A program made the position numbers and the translations under genes. Below the pieces are notes generated by a model. That model saw only the letters and a list, made by a program, of their open reading frames with translations. It was not told where the DNA came from and did no database searches. From Sinomicrobium sp. (GTDB taxonomy: Bacteria; Bacteroidota; Bacteroidia; Flavobacteriales; Flavobacteriaceae), in assembly GCA_029266035.1 (NCBI GenBank), contig JAJUFH010000010.1, forward strand, positions 24,709-88,708: 64,000 nucleotides of DNA. The letters are read 5' to 3'. Position 1 is the first letter of the stretch; each line of letters opens with the position of its first letter. This document shows positions 17,930 to 28,166 of the stretch, in pieces.

Positions 17930-18125
17930 GAGTAGTCGGAGAGAGGTACCCAAGCGCAGCGCAGTGGGGAAGGTTTTGACAGCCTGAGTTTCTGGAGTAG
18001 CTCCAAGGATTTGGGATATTGGTATGGTTTGGGCTTTCAAACCCTCCGTCACACCTCCGGTATGCCACCTCCCTTCGTCTGAAGGGAGGAGTTGTAAAGT
18101 AGAGGAGCTTGCAAGATTGCGCTCT
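17930..18125. repeat. Probable interspersed intergenic repeat with hairpin
   Basis: This stretch is unlike the AT-rich gaps elsewhere: GC-rich, non-coding, and containing CTTTCAAACCCTCCGTC followed by a 9-bp perfect hairpin with a 4-base loop (CCTCCCTTC / GAAGGGAGG, 18068-18089). From memory, sequences of this type are scattered in many copies between genes of Bacteroidota. Short reverse frames that run through it are not convincing genes. Only one copy is in the window, so the repeat status is inferred. Confidence 0.55.
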
Positions 18126-18167
18126 GAATGAACATCTAAAGTTGAACAATTAAACATAAACAAAACA

Positions 18168-19652
18168 GTGATTAAATCGCTTATCAATCTGCAGTGGAAA
18201 TCTTTTTTCCGCTCGGCGAGTTTAGGGAAAGAGCTGGCTCTTCGTATCGTTATGGGGCTTTTTGCAGCCTACTTCATGCTGTCTTTTCTCGCTCTTGGCG
18301 TGGTGCTGTATCCTATGATAGAAGAGCTGTACCCGGGTCAGGATCCCTTGACGATAGTAAACGGAATGGTCTTGCAAGTTGTAATGGCCGATTTACTAAT
18401 GCTTTTCTTTTTGCGAAGTATACCTACGCTTAGCATAAAACCTCTGTTGGTACTACCTTTGAAAAAGGGGAAGTTGATTCACTTTTTGTTGCTGAAAAGC
18501 ATTTTCTCAGTCTTTAACCTATTTCTACTGCTTATAGCGCTTCCGTTTTCAATTTATACTGTAGTTAAGGGCGTTTATGGTTTGTATGATATGGCGATTT
18601 GGGCAGTAGCTATTACCGCATTGGTATTTGTGGTAAACTACGCCGATTTTTTTCTCAAACAGCGCTTTTCGTCCGGACTTGCTGCAATATTGCCTTATGT
18701 GGCTGTGGTTCTCGGACTGGTTGCTTTGGAATACACTGGTGTTTTGGAGGTGCGAAAGGTCTTCGGGCAATTTTTGGGAAGACTGCCCGCTACCCCGGTT
18801 TTACTGTTAGTCCTCTTTTTACTACCCGTAGTATTGTATTGGCTCAATTACCGTTTGATGAGAACGACATTTTACTTGGACAGAAGCATAAGTTCGCGCG
18901 AAACCGATAAAAATGTGTCCGATATGGGCTGGGTGCGAAGGTTTGGAGATGTGGCTCCTTTTCTTCAACTCGACCTCAAACTTATTTGGCGCAATAAACG
19001 AGCCAAGGCTACATTGTGGATGTCTCTGTTTTTCTTGACCTACGGTCTGATCTTTTATGCCAATCCGGTCTATGAGAATATGTCGGGCTGGTATGTCTTT
19101 GTGGGAATCTTTATTTCCGGGATATTTATGATTAATTTCGGACAGTTTATACCCGCCTGGGACAGTGCCTATTACGGTATGCTGATGGCACAGCCTGTTT
19201 CACTCGAAAAATACCTTTCTTCTAAGTACTCACTACTTAGCTTTAGCACATTGTTACTGTTTCTGCTGGGGCTGCCTTACGCCTATTTTGGTTGGGATAT
19301 TGTGTTGCTCAACGCCGCTTGTGTTTTGTATAATACAGGAGTGAATATCCCTATATTGCTCTTTGCAGGTGCCTACAACAAGAAGTGTATAGATATGGAT
19401 AAGAGCAGTTTTTTGAATTATCAAGGAACAGGGATTGCACAATTTATTCTTATGATTCCCTTGATTATCATACCGCTACTGCTGTGGATACTGTGTAAAG
19501 CCATTTGGTCGATAGATGTGGCATTGTATGTTATTGCCATTCTCGGACTTGTAGGGCTTGTGCTGAGAAAGGTAGTCATAAAATACCTGGCCGGCCTCTA
19601 TAAAGAACGCAAGTATATTGCACTCGACGGTTTTAGGGAAAAGGAAAATTAA
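18168..19652 (+). CDS. DUF5687 family membrane protein, probable ABC exporter permease
   Basis: 494 residues with about a dozen hydrophobic helices and an N-terminal basic start (IKSLINLQWKSFFRS), from a GTG start. It matches the Bacteroidota DUF5687 family, which resembles ABC-2 permeases. An ABC ATPase gene begins 22 bases downstream, which supports a two-gene exporter. The substrate is unknown. No perfect -7 element is seen in the repeat-containing gap before it. Confidence 0.82.
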   Translation: MIKSLINLQWKSFFRSASLGKELALRIVMGLFAAYFMLSFLALGVVLYPMIEELYPGQDPLTIVNGMVLQVVMADLLMLFFLRSIPTLSIKPLLVLPLKKGKLIHFLLLKSIFSVFNLFLLLIALPFSIYTVVKGVYGLYDMAIWAVAITALVFVVNYADFFLKQRFSSGLAAILPYVAVVLGLVALEYTGVLEVRKVFGQFLGRLPATPVLLLVLFLLPVVLYWLNYRLMRTTFYLDRSISSRETDKNVSDMGWVRRFGDVAPFLQLDLKLIWRNKRAKATLWMSLFFLTYGLIFYANPVYENMSGWYVFVGIFISGIFMINFGQFIPAWDSAYYGMLMAQPVSLEKYLSSKYSLLSFSTLLLFLLGLPYAYFGWDIVLLNAACVLYNTGVNIPILLFAGAYNKKCIDMDKSSFLNYQGTGIAQFILMIPLIIIPLLLWILCKAIWSIDVALYVIAILGLVGLVLRKVVIKYLAGLYKERKYIALDGFREKEN

Positions 19653-19674
19653 ACGCAATTAAAAACAAAAAAGT

Positions 19675-20409
19675 ATGATCGAGATACATCAGCTGACTAA
19701 AAAATACAAAGCCGATACGGTATTAGACATCGACAAACTTCATATCGCTGCGGGCGAAAGTGTGGGACTGGTAGGTAATAACGGAGCGGGTAAAACCACA
19801 TTGTTCAGCCTTTTACTCGATTTGGTAAAACCGACCTCCGGCTATGTGGTCAATAGCGAAATAGTAGTCGATAAAGCCGAGAGCTGGAAAGCGCATACCT
19901 CTGCTTTTATAGACGAGAGTTTTTTGATAGGATATCTCACCCCCGAAGAGTACTTTTACTTTGTAGGAGAACTGAGAGGCTGCAACCGCGCCGATATAGA
20001 TGTCTTTTTAGAGCAATACGAGACTTTCTTTAACGGAGAAATTCTAGGGCGTAAAAAATACCTGAGAGACCTCTCAAAGGGAAATCAGAAAAAGGTGGGC
20101 ATTGTCGCTGCGTTTATCGGCAGTCCCAAAGTAGTAATCCTCGACGAGCCTTTTGCTAATCTGGATCCGTCTACTCAAATAAGATTAAAGGAATTAGTGA
20201 AGAGGATGGCAGAAAATCCGGAGATGACAGTGCTGATTTCCAGTCACGATCTACTTCACGTTACCGATGTTTGCAAGCGTATTGTCCTCTTAGACAAAGG
20301 AAAGGTAATTAAAGACCTGCAAACCACTCCCGAAACCTTGAAAGAATTGGAATATTTCTTTTCCGGAGCCTCTGTACTACGGGATTTTGGAGACGGCGAA
20401 TCCGATTAA
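19675..20409 (+). CDS. ABC transporter ATP-binding protein
   Basis: 244 residues with Walker A GNNGAGKTT near residue 36, a signature LSKGNQKK (the degenerate LSGGQ form common in ABC-2 exporters), Walker B VVILDEPFANLD, and the switch histidine in ISSHDLLH. It should power the DUF5687 permease encoded just upstream. The spacing of 22 bases and shared direction indicate one transcript. Confidence 0.92.
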   Translation: MIEIHQLTKKYKADTVLDIDKLHIAAGESVGLVGNNGAGKTTLFSLLLDLVKPTSGYVVNSEIVVDKAESWKAHTSAFIDESFLIGYLTPEEYFYFVGELRGCNRADIDVFLEQYETFFNGEILGRKKYLRDLSKGNQKKVGIVAAFIGSPKVVILDEPFANLDPSTQIRLKELVKRMAENPEMTVLISSHDLLHVTDVCKRIVLLDKGKVIKDLQTTPETLKELEYFFSGASVLRDFGDGESD

Positions 20410-20492
20410 ACGAATTTAATAAAACCCGCTAAAGCTCTCTTTAATCGAAAAAGAAATGTATTTTTACTCAGGTAAATTACAGCTTATAGTCA

Positions 20493-23063
20493 GTGAAACT
20501 CTCGGTTAACATATCTGTTGCCCCCTTTGTAGCGGGCGTACTTCTCTTGTGTGCAACAATAGGTTGCTCCACACAGGAAGACGCTTTTCTGAACAGGAAT
20601 TTTCACGCGCTTACGGCCAGATACAACATACTGTACAACGGCGATGAGGCGCTTAAGGAAGGGCGGGAAGGACTGGTTGCAAACTATGTTGACGATTTTT
20701 GGGAGGTGCTGCCTGTAGAGCGCATGGAAGTGGTAGAAGAGCAATCGCTTGGAGGAGGAGCACAAAACCCGAATTTTGAGAAGGCAGAAGAGAAAGCAGT
20801 TAAGGCTGTGCAGAAACACGGGATGAATATCCGAGGCAGAGAGCGCAATCCGCAGATGGACGAAGCCTATTTGCTGCTCGGTATTTCCCGATACTACGAC
20901 CAACGGTTTATTCCGGCTATGGAGTCTTTTAATTATTTACTGGATCGGTACCCGGACAGCAAGCGGTATGCCGAGACCAGAATATGGCGCGAAAAGACAA
21001 ACATACGGCTCGAAAGTGAAGAACTCGCCATTGAAAACCTCAAGGATTTAATGTATAATCTGGAGCTCGAAGATCAGGATTACGCAGATGCCAGTGCAGC
21101 TATGGCTCAGGCCTATATAAATCTCGAGCGGCGAGACAGTGCGGTACAGCGACTCAAAATAGCGACTGAGCTTACCCGCAAACAGGAAGAAAAAGGAAGG
21201 TATCAGTTTATAGTTGGACAGCTCTACGATATGGGTGGAGCCATAGACAGTGCCAACAGTGCCTACGACCATGTGATTGCCCTGAACAGAAGGGTTCCGC
21301 GCGCATATCGTATCCAAGCCTTTATCCGCAAAATGAGGAATATTCCCGCGGAGACCGAAGAAGACATCGCCCTGAGAAGATCGTTTTTAGACAAGATGGA
21401 AAAAAACAGGGAAAACCGCCCTTATCTGGATGTGATATATCACTATATCGCAGACTTCCACTACGGGAACGACTCGATCTCGTTGGCAGAAGAATACCTG
21501 AACAAATCTCTTCGAGCCAATACCAACGATCAAAAACTAAAGGCAATCTGCTACGAACAATTGGCGGAGATCAATTTTGACCAGCACAACTACAAAGATG
21601 CCGGAGCTTATTACGACAGTACACTGACGCAGCTTACACAAGATTTGCGAAAGATAAGGACAATCACCAGAAAGCGGGAGAATCTAGAAGATGTGATCAA
21701 GTATGAAGATGTAGTATACGTAAACGACAGCATACTGCACCTAGCGGGACTGCCGGAAGAAGAGAGAGTCGCCTATTTTGAGAAGTATATCGCCGATTTA
21801 AAAGCGGAAGAAGAAAAAAAGAAAGAAGCCGAGGCCGCAGCCGCTGCTGAAAGTGGGGTGTTTGATCCCTTTAGCACCACAACAAGTGGGATGCAGGGGG
21901 TAGGAGAAGGCAAATTTTATTTTTACAATACCATTGCTCTAGGGCAGGGAGAAAGCTCTTTTCGCCGTACCTGGGGAAGTAGAGAGCTGGCCGACAACTG
22001 GAGGTGGTCGCGCCAACAAGTCTCTCAGAGGGAAGAAGTCGCAAAACGCGACGAAGAGGAGCTTTTGGTGACCCCCGAACAGCGCTACGATATCAATTTT
22101 TACCTCGATCGCCTCCCTACTGAGCCACAGGTGTTGGACAGTGTGAAAAAAGATAGGGATTTTGCCAACTATCAGTTAGGGCTTATTTACAAGGAGAAGT
22201 TTAAGGAATATCCGCTTGCAGCAGAAAAACTCGAACGCGTTTTGCAAAGCTCTCCCGAAGAAAAACTGATACTGCCGTCTAAATATCATCTGTATCGACT
22301 GTACGAGTTGCTTGGAGATACCCGTATGAGTGGCTTGAAAGAAGATATTGTAAGCAATCACAAAGGCTCGCGTTATGCAGAGATACTCAACAATCCCGAA
22401 GCGGTACTGACGGGTGACAGCGACGATCCCGAAACCTATTTTACAGCCTTGCACCACAAGTTTCAACAACAGCGATATGAAGAAGTATTGCAGGATACGG
22501 AAAAGTATATCAAGGCGCACAGCGGAGAAGAGATCATCCCCAAAATGGAGATGCTCAGAGCCGCAAGCCTTGGAAGGTTGTACGGTTTGGAACGCTTCAG
22601 AAGTGAACTCAGCACCATAGCACTCGACTATCCCAACGACGAGATAGGTAAAGAAGCCCAAAAAAGGATGGAAGAGATTTCCACATTGCAAAAAGACAGC
22701 CTGGGAGAAGGAGCTGGCCGGTGGAAATTGGTGTTCCCGATGGAAAGGGTCAAGCCTGTAGAATTGAACGAACTCGCGGAAACCATAGATTTCTTTTCGC
22801 TCAAATATCCGTATTACAAAAACCTTGTAATTTCTCGTGATATCTACGACGAAAACACTGTGTTACTGGTAGTACACGGGCTCAGAAATCGCAAAGATGC
22901 CTTGGCCTACCAAGAACTTATCGATACCGACGATCAATGCGAGATTAAAGAAGAGCATTTTCTCGTGCTGAGTCCTGACTATCGCGACATACAGGTGAAC
23001 AAAAAACTAGACGACTTTGTAAAAGGTGAAATAATTATAAATACAGAAACTATTAACCCTTAA
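20493..23063 (+). CDS. sprE: SprE/PorW-type gliding motility and type IX secretion lipoprotein
   Basis: 856 residues from a GTG start. The lipobox ATIGC places the lipidated cysteine at residue 25, followed by STQEDAFLNRNFHALTARYN, the opening typical of SprE. TPR-like helices fill much of the protein, and the PYYKNLVISRDIYDENT region near the end is shared with the family. SprE/PorW is an envelope lipoprotein needed for gliding and for type IX secretion in flavobacteria. Next to it lie a bactofilin and ATP synthase genes. A low-complexity Glu/Lys/Ala stretch (KAEEEKKKEAEAAAAAES) sits in the middle. Confidence 0.88.
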   Translation: MKLSVNISVAPFVAGVLLLCATIGCSTQEDAFLNRNFHALTARYNILYNGDEALKEGREGLVANYVDDFWEVLPVERMEVVEEQSLGGGAQNPNFEKAEEKAVKAVQKHGMNIRGRERNPQMDEAYLLLGISRYYDQRFIPAMESFNYLLDRYPDSKRYAETRIWREKTNIRLESEELAIENLKDLMYNLELEDQDYADASAAMAQAYINLERRDSAVQRLKIATELTRKQEEKGRYQFIVGQLYDMGGAIDSANSAYDHVIALNRRVPRAYRIQAFIRKMRNIPAETEEDIALRRSFLDKMEKNRENRPYLDVIYHYIADFHYGNDSISLAEEYLNKSLRANTNDQKLKAICYEQLAEINFDQHNYKDAGAYYDSTLTQLTQDLRKIRTITRKRENLEDVIKYEDVVYVNDSILHLAGLPEEERVAYFEKYIADLKAEEEKKKEAEAAAAAESGVFDPFSTTTSGMQGVGEGKFYFYNTIALGQGESSFRRTWGSRELADNWRWSRQQVSQREEVAKRDEEELLVTPEQRYDINFYLDRLPTEPQVLDSVKKDRDFANYQLGLIYKEKFKEYPLAAEKLERVLQSSPEEKLILPSKYHLYRLYELLGDTRMSGLKEDIVSNHKGSRYAEILNNPEAVLTGDSDDPETYFTALHHKFQQQRYEEVLQDTEKYIKAHSGEEIIPKMEMLRAASLGRLYGLERFRSELSTIALDYPNDEIGKEAQKRMEEISTLQKDSLGEGAGRWKLVFPMERVKPVELNELAETIDFFSLKYPYYKNLVISRDIYDENTVLLVVHGLRNRKDALAYQELIDTDDQCEIKEEHFLVLSPDYRDIQVNKKLDDFVKGEIIINTETINP

Positions 23064-23074
23064 AATACCCCGTA

Positions 23075-23494
23075 ATGTTTTCAGAATCTAAAAGAGGAAA
23101 ACTCATCACAGAGTCCTTTCCGCAAGCTAACCGAATTGAAAAAGACACCCGTATTACCGGTGATATTACCTCTGGTACCGATATACGTATCGATGGCAAA
23201 GTAGAAGGCAATGTAAAGTCGTCCGGAAGAATAGTGATCGGTAAAGACGGCAGTATTGACGGCAAGATAGAATGCGCCAATGCAGATATAGAAGGGCGCT
23301 TTTCAGGAGATCTCAAGGTTGCCGAGCAACTTTCGCTCAAAGCTTCTGCCTTTGTACAAGGAGAGGTGATTGCAGGGCGATTATCGGTAGAACCCGGAGC
23401 TACCTTTAACGCCAGTTGCAGTATGCAAACAGGCGATGTAGCACAGCCGGAACAAGAGAAAACCGCAAAAGGGAAAGTCGGGAAAACAGCCTGA
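23075..23494 (+). CDS. Bactofilin (polymer-forming cytoskeletal protein)
   Basis: 139 residues. After a short basic tail comes the DUF583 core: repeated short strands with alternating glycines and hydrophobic residues (DIRIDGKVEGNVKSSGRIVIG, DGSIDGKIECANADIEGRF). Bactofilins build a right-handed beta-helix and polymerise without nucleotide into filaments at the membrane. The gene starts 11 bases after sprE, so it should be co-transcribed with it. Confidence 0.92.
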   Translation: MFSESKRGKLITESFPQANRIEKDTRITGDITSGTDIRIDGKVEGNVKSSGRIVIGKDGSIDGKIECANADIEGRFSGDLKVAEQLSLKASAFVQGEVIAGRLSVEPGATFNASCSMQTGDVAQPEQEKTAKGKVGKTA

Positions 23495-23519
23495 TATACT
23501 CAAAGAATATACGCTATTG

Positions 23520-23930
23520 ATGAAAAGACTTTTTTTCGCTTTTTTGACAACACTTGTCGTATGTACTGCAGTGTTGTACGCAATACAATACGCTGTGGTA
23601 AACGACGGTGATACCTCCTTGAGTCTTAGTATTTCTCCCTCCGCTATTTATGGGTTTCACTTTTTGTGCACCCTCGTTATCTTTAGTGGTTTGCTGTTGG
23701 TACACCGCATAGCCAAACAGCAAACCGGAAATGCCTTTATGGCTGGGAGTGTGCTGAGAATGCTAGCATCGGTACTGTTCTTGTGGCCCTTGATACAGAA
23801 GGATATAGACCCGGTGGTCGATGTATTGGCTTTTTTTATTCCCTATTTTATTTTTTTAGCAATAGAGGTTTTTTATGTGACAAAACTCCTTCAGAACGAC
23901 AAGGGGGGAAAAAACGGCAAAAATCTTTAG
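23520..23930 (+). CDS. DUF6168 family membrane protein (AtpI position)
   Basis: 136 residues with four membrane helices and a charged Lys/Gly/Asn C-terminal tail. It sits just ahead of atpB where other bacteria carry atpI, and it matches the DUF6168 family of flavobacteria as I recall it. A helper role in assembling the c-ring, by analogy with AtpI, is only inferred. I saw no atpZ-like gene between it and bactofilin (25 bases). The ATG at 23520 is preferred over the TTG just before it. Confidence 0.72.
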   Translation: MKRLFFAFLTTLVVCTAVLYAIQYAVVNDGDTSLSLSISPSAIYGFHFLCTLVIFSGLLLVHRIAKQQTGNAFMAGSVLRMLASVLFLWPLIQKDIDPVVDVLAFFIPYFIFLAIEVFYVTKLLQNDKGGKNGKNL

Positions 23931-23960
23931 TTGTAAACAGGGAATTGTTAATTAAATTTT

Positions 23961-23968
23961 TACCTTTG
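23961..23968 (+). promoter_or_regulatory. -7 promoter element TACCTTTG for the ATP synthase genes
   Basis: Perfect TAnnTTTG 40 bases before the atpB ATG, in the 78-base gap after the DUF6168 gene. Confidence 0.6.
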
Positions 23969-24008
23969 CGCCAAAATTTAGAGACCTGGTATTTTTTACA
24001 AAAGAGAT

Positions 24009-25079
24009 ATGGCATTAGCACGAAAATCAATTACAAATCTGATTCTTTTAGCTTTTTTGATCGTCTCATCAGCGTTTGCTCAAGAGCATCATACCAATGG
24101 TGAAGAACAAGAAGAGGAATACAACCCTACAGAAGTTATCATGCACCACATTAGGGATTCTCATGAATTCCATATTTTTGGGGACATATCTCTGGGATTG
24201 CCGGTGATATTGTGGACAGACAATGGGCTAGTAACATTTATCTCTAGTGAATTTCAGCACGATGATGCCGGACAGGTTATCGTAGAGCGCAAGGGAATGA
24301 AATTTGCGCGTTATCACGATGAAATATATTACGCAGGGAGTGACGGAAAATTGAAGTTTGACGACAATCACCACCCCGTAGCAGATCGCCCGCTTAACTT
24401 TTCCATTACCAAGAATGTCTTTACACTTTTTCTTGCAGCAGCTATTATGTTGCTGGTGTTTATACCTGTAGCTAATTCTTACAAGAGAGTTCGCGGAGCT
24501 CCCAAGGGGCTGGCAGGTTTTATTGAACCCCTTATCCTCTTTGTGCGAAACGACATAGCGATACCTAATATCGGAAAGAAAAAATACGAGAAGTACATGC
24601 CCTATCTACTGACCGTATTTTTTTTAATCTGGTTTGGAAACCTTTTCGGTCTTATACCGTTCTTCCCCTTTACCGGAACCCTTACCAACGATATAATATT
24701 TACTGGGGTACTGGCTGTGTTCACATTCCTTATCACTGCATTCAGTGGGAATAAACATTACTGGAAGCATATCTTTGCCACTCCCGGAGTGCCGAAGCCC
24801 TTGTTGTTGATTATGATACCGGTTGAAGTACTCGGCATGTTTACCAAACCCTTTGCTCTAATGGTGCGTCTGTTTGCAAACATTACCGCGGGGCATATAG
24901 TTATCCTTAGCCTTTTCTCTTTGATCTTTATATTTAAGACAGCTGCGGTAGCACCTGTGTCTATCGCATTTGCACTGTTTATGTTTGTGCTCGAACTGTT
25001 GGTAGCGGCATTGCAGGCCTATGTGTTTACGCTCTTGTCCGCGCTGTTTATAGGGCAAGCCGTAGAAGATCATCACTAG
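24009..25079 (+). CDS. atpB: F0F1 ATP synthase subunit a
   Basis: 356 residues, long for subunit a because of an N-terminal signal-like helix (cleaved near AFAQ) and a periplasmic region of about 110 residues, as usual in Bacteroidota. The core has GNLFGLIPF, the essential arginine in MVRLFANITAGH, and a final helix LQAYVFTLLSALFIG. Subunit a forms the two proton half-channels against the c-ring. First gene of atpBEFHAG; own -7 element upstream. Confidence 0.96.
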   Translation: MALARKSITNLILLAFLIVSSAFAQEHHTNGEEQEEEYNPTEVIMHHIRDSHEFHIFGDISLGLPVILWTDNGLVTFISSEFQHDDAGQVIVERKGMKFARYHDEIYYAGSDGKLKFDDNHHPVADRPLNFSITKNVFTLFLAAAIMLLVFIPVANSYKRVRGAPKGLAGFIEPLILFVRNDIAIPNIGKKKYEKYMPYLLTVFFLIWFGNLFGLIPFFPFTGTLTNDIIFTGVLAVFTFLITAFSGNKHYWKHIFATPGVPKPLLLIMIPVEVLGMFTKPFALMVRLFANITAGHIVILSLFSLIFIFKTAAVAPVSIAFALFMFVLELLVAALQAYVFTLLSALFIGQAVEDHH

Positions 25080-25090
25080 AAAAGAATTGA

Positions 25091-25327
<237 letters not shown>

Positions 25328-25340
25328 TTAAAGAAAAACA

Positions 25341-25373
25341 CACTCCGCAACGGTTGGTTGCGGGGTGGTTTTT
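25341..25373 (+). terminator. Hairpin between atpE and atpF (partial terminator or mRNA stabiliser)
   Basis: An 11-bp stem (arms 25341-25351 and 25357-25367, one G-T pair) with a 5-base loop, followed by GGTTTTT at 25367-25373. It lies 14 bases after the atpE stop and 36 bases before atpF. Confidence 0.65.
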
Positions 25374-25408
25374 AATTGTTAGAAAAAAGACTTTAAATAT
25401 CTTATACA

Positions 25409-25903
25409 ATGAATATTACGCATCCTGAAAGTTTATTATTTTGGACGGTTCTGGTATTTGTCATCCTGCTTGTGCTGCTTAAAAAGTATGCTTGGAGTCC
25501 TATTCTAGGCGCTGTAAAAGACAGGGAGACTTCTATCAACGATGCTCTTGCGGCTGCAGAGGAAGCTCGTAAAGAAATGCAGAACCTCAAGGCAGATAAT
25601 GAGCGTATTCTCAAAGAAGCCCGTGCCGAAAGAGATATGTTGCTCAAAGAGGCCCGCGAAATGAAAGAGCAGATTATTGCCGATGCAAAGACAGAAGCTC
25701 AGGAACAGGGTAACAAGATTATAGCTCAGGCTAAATCGACTATCGAAAACGAGAAAAAAGCAGCCTTATCTGAATTGAAAAATCAGGTGGCAAGCCTCTC
25801 TCTTGAAATAGCTGAAAAAGTGGTAAAACAAGAGTTCTCCGACAAAGACAAGCAGTTGGAGCTGGTAGAAAACATGCTTGGAGAAGCAGGTACCTTAAAT
25901 TAA
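25409..25903 (+). CDS. atpF: F0F1 ATP synthase subunit b
   Basis: 164 residues: one N-terminal membrane helix (LLFWTVLVFVILLVLLKKYAW), then a long charged helix rich in Ala, Glu and Lys (EEARKEMQNLKADNERILKEA), as expected for the peripheral stalk dimer. It ends seven bases before atpH. Confidence 0.95.
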   Translation: MNITHPESLLFWTVLVFVILLVLLKKYAWSPILGAVKDRETSINDALAAAEEARKEMQNLKADNERILKEARAERDMLLKEAREMKEQIIADAKTEAQEQGNKIIAQAKSTIENEKKAALSELKNQVASLSLEIAEKVVKQEFSDKDKQLELVENMLGEAGTLN

Positions 25904-25909
25904 GAAAGG

Positions 25910-26446
25910 ATGGCAGGATCGAGAGCAGCGATACGATACGCAAAAGCTACCCTGGCTCTGGCTGGGGAACAAGATGCCGTAAAGGCCGTGTACGAGGATA
26001 TGGACCTGATACAAAATACAGTGTCCGCTAATCGCGACCTTCAGTTGATGCTTAAAAGCCCGGTGGTTAAAGCTGAAATTAAGAAAACAGCACTAGACGA
26101 AATATTTGCCGGAGTGCAGAATATTACCAGAAACCTGATACGAGTGCTGGTGGAGAATAACCGCGTAGATGCTCTGTCTGATGTAGCCGGACAGTATATG
26201 GCACTTTACAATCAGCACCACGGAAAACAACAAGCCGTAGTGACAACTGCAGTACCGCTTTCAGATAGATTGAAAGCCGGAGTATTGCAGAAAGTAAAAG
26301 AACTCACAGGTAAAGAGGCTATTCTTAAAAATGTGATAGATGAGAGTATAATCGGAGGATTTATACTGCGCATTGGCGATTTGCAATACAACGCTAGCGT
26401 AGCACAGCGATTTTCCGATCTCAAACGAAAAATATCCTATAATTAA
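25910..26446 (+). CDS. atpH: F0F1 ATP synthase subunit delta
   Basis: 178 residues. It opens with RAAIRYAKATLALA, the usual delta start, and ends with the family C-terminal motif IIGGFILRIGDLQYNASV followed by RFSDLKRKI. Delta joins the b stalk to the top of the F1 head. The 84-base gap to atpA holds a short inverted repeat (AGGCC/GGCCT) and no gene. Confidence 0.95.
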   Translation: MAGSRAAIRYAKATLALAGEQDAVKAVYEDMDLIQNTVSANRDLQLMLKSPVVKAEIKKTALDEIFAGVQNITRNLIRVLVENNRVDALSDVAGQYMALYNQHHGKQQAVVTTAVPLSDRLKAGVLQKVKELTGKEAILKNVIDESIIGGFILRIGDLQYNASVAQRFSDLKRKISYN

Positions 26447-26530
26447 TTATACGTACAATTAAAAATGAGGCCGTACAACAGGCCTGCCAAGAGGTAGAAA
26501 TGTTCACGGTCACTAAATACCAAAATAAAG

Positions 26531-28108
26531 ATGGCAGAAGTTAATCCGGCTGAAGTATCAGCAATATTAAAGAAACAGTTATCAGGGTTCGAGTCAGGAG
26601 CTTCCCTGGACGAAGTAGGAACCGTTTTGCAGGTGGGTGACGGTATTGCAAGGATTTACGGACTTTCCAATGCCCAATACGGGGAATTGGTAGAGTTTGA
26701 AAGTGGTCTTGAAGGTATCGTACTTAACCTCGAAGAAGATAATGTGGGTGTGGTATTGCTCGGGCCTTCCAAAGAAATCAAAGAAGGTTCTGTCGCAAAA
26801 CGTACCAAACGTATCGCCTCTGTTAAGGTAGGAGAAGGCGTTGTTGGACGTGTAGTAGACACTTTGGGAAATCCAATAGATGGGAAAGGAAGCATTGAAG
26901 GCGAGCTCTTCGAAATGCCACTGGAACGCAAAGCTCCCGGAGTAATCTTCCGCCAGCCGGTTAATGAACCACTACAAACAGGAATCAAAGCGGTAGACGC
27001 CATGATACCGGTAGGTAGAGGACAACGAGAGCTGGTAATCGGTGACCGTCAGACTGGAAAGACTACGGTTTGTATCGATACCATCCTCAATCAGAAAGAA
27101 TTTTACGATGCAGGTGAGCCTGTATATTGTATATATGTAGCCATAGGGCAAAAAGCATCTACGGTAGCTGCTATCGCCAAAACCCTTGAAGATAAAGGAG
27201 CTTTGGCATATACTACCATAGTAGCGGCAAACGCTTCCGACCCTGCGCCTATGCAGGTGTACGCTCCTTTTGCCGGAGCTGCCATCGGAGAGTATTTCCG
27301 AGATACCGGAAGACCGGCACTCATCGTTTATGACGACTTGTCTAAGCAGGCTGTAGCCTATCGTGAGGTGTCGCTGCTACTCCGTCGTCCACCCGGACGT
27401 GAGGCATATCCCGGTGACGTTTTCTACCTGCACTCCAGATTGCTGGAGCGTGCGGCAAAAGTTATCGCCGACGACGATATCGCAAAGAATATGAACGATC
27501 TTCCGGAGTCGCTAAAGCCTAAAGTAAAAGGAGGGGGCTCACTTACAGCTCTTCCTATCATAGAAACTCAGGCAGGAGACGTATCCGCTTATATCCCGAC
27601 CAACGTGATTTCGATTACCGACGGACAGATATTCTTGGAATCTGATCTCTTTAACTCAGGGGTAAGACCTGCGATCAACGTGGGGATCTCCGTATCTCGT
27701 GTAGGGGGATCTGCCCAGATTAAGTCGATGAAAAAAGTGGCAGGTACACTCAAACTCGACCAAGCACAGTTTAGAGAACTCGAGGCCTTTGCTAAATTTG
27801 GTTCAGATCTCGATGCCGCTACCCTCAATGTAATCGAGAAAGGGAAACGAAACGTGGAAATCCTGAAACAGGCACAAAATGACCCCTATACCGTAGAAGA
27901 TCAAGTGGCGATTATCTATGCCGGGTCTAAAAACCTGTTGAGAAATGTACCCGTAAACAAGGTTAAGGAGTTTGAAAGAGAATATCTCGAATTTTTAAAT
28001 GCTAAACACAGAGATATACTCGACCAGTTGAAACAAGGAAAACTTACCGATGAGGTAACCGATACCTTGGCTTCAGTAGCAAAAGACCTGTCAGGGAAGT
28101 ACAATTAG
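26531..28108 (+). CDS. atpA: F0F1 ATP synthase subunit alpha
   Basis: 525 residues with the N-terminal beta-barrel, the nucleotide-binding core with P-loop GDRQTGKTT at about residue 171, the alpha-type [12 protein letters not shown] segment, and [17 protein letters not shown]. Alpha carries the non-catalytic nucleotide sites of the F1 head. The partner beta gene is not in the window. Confidence 0.97.
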   Translation: MAEVNPAEVSAILKKQLSGFESGASLDEVGTVLQVGDGIARIYGLSNAQYGELVEFESGLEGIVLNLEEDNVGVVLLGPSKEIKEGSVAKRTKRIASVKVGEGVVGRVVDTLGNPIDGKGSIEGELFEMPLERKAPGVIFRQPVNEPLQTGIKAVDAMIPVGRGQRELVIGDRQTGKTTVCIDTILNQKEFYDAGEPVYCIYVAIGQKASTVAAIAKTLEDKGALAYTTIVAANASDPAPMQVYAPFAGAAIGEYFRDTGRPALIVYDDLSKQAVAYREVSLLLRRPPGREAYPGDVFYLHSRLLERAAKVIADDDIAKNMNDLPESLKPKVKGGGSLTALPIIETQAGDVSAYIPTNVISITDGQIFLESDLFNSGVRPAINVGISVSRVGGSAQIKSMKKVAGTLKLDQAQFRELEAFAKFGSDLDAATLNVIEKGKRNVEILKQAQNDPYTVEDQVAIIYAGSKNLLRNVPVNKVKEFEREYLEFLNAKHRDILDQLKQGKLTDEVTDTLASVAKDLSGKYN

Positions 28109-28166
28109 TCAGTTCGGAAACTGAGTGTAAACTCTAATGCTGAACCCTGATTTATAACTAAAGAAA

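Noticed and set aside
17892..18187. Reverse frames of 85 and 93 codons upstream of the DUF5687 gene
   Set aside because: They run through the probable dispersed repeat with its hairpin and do not look like proteins; one overlaps the start of the permease gene.
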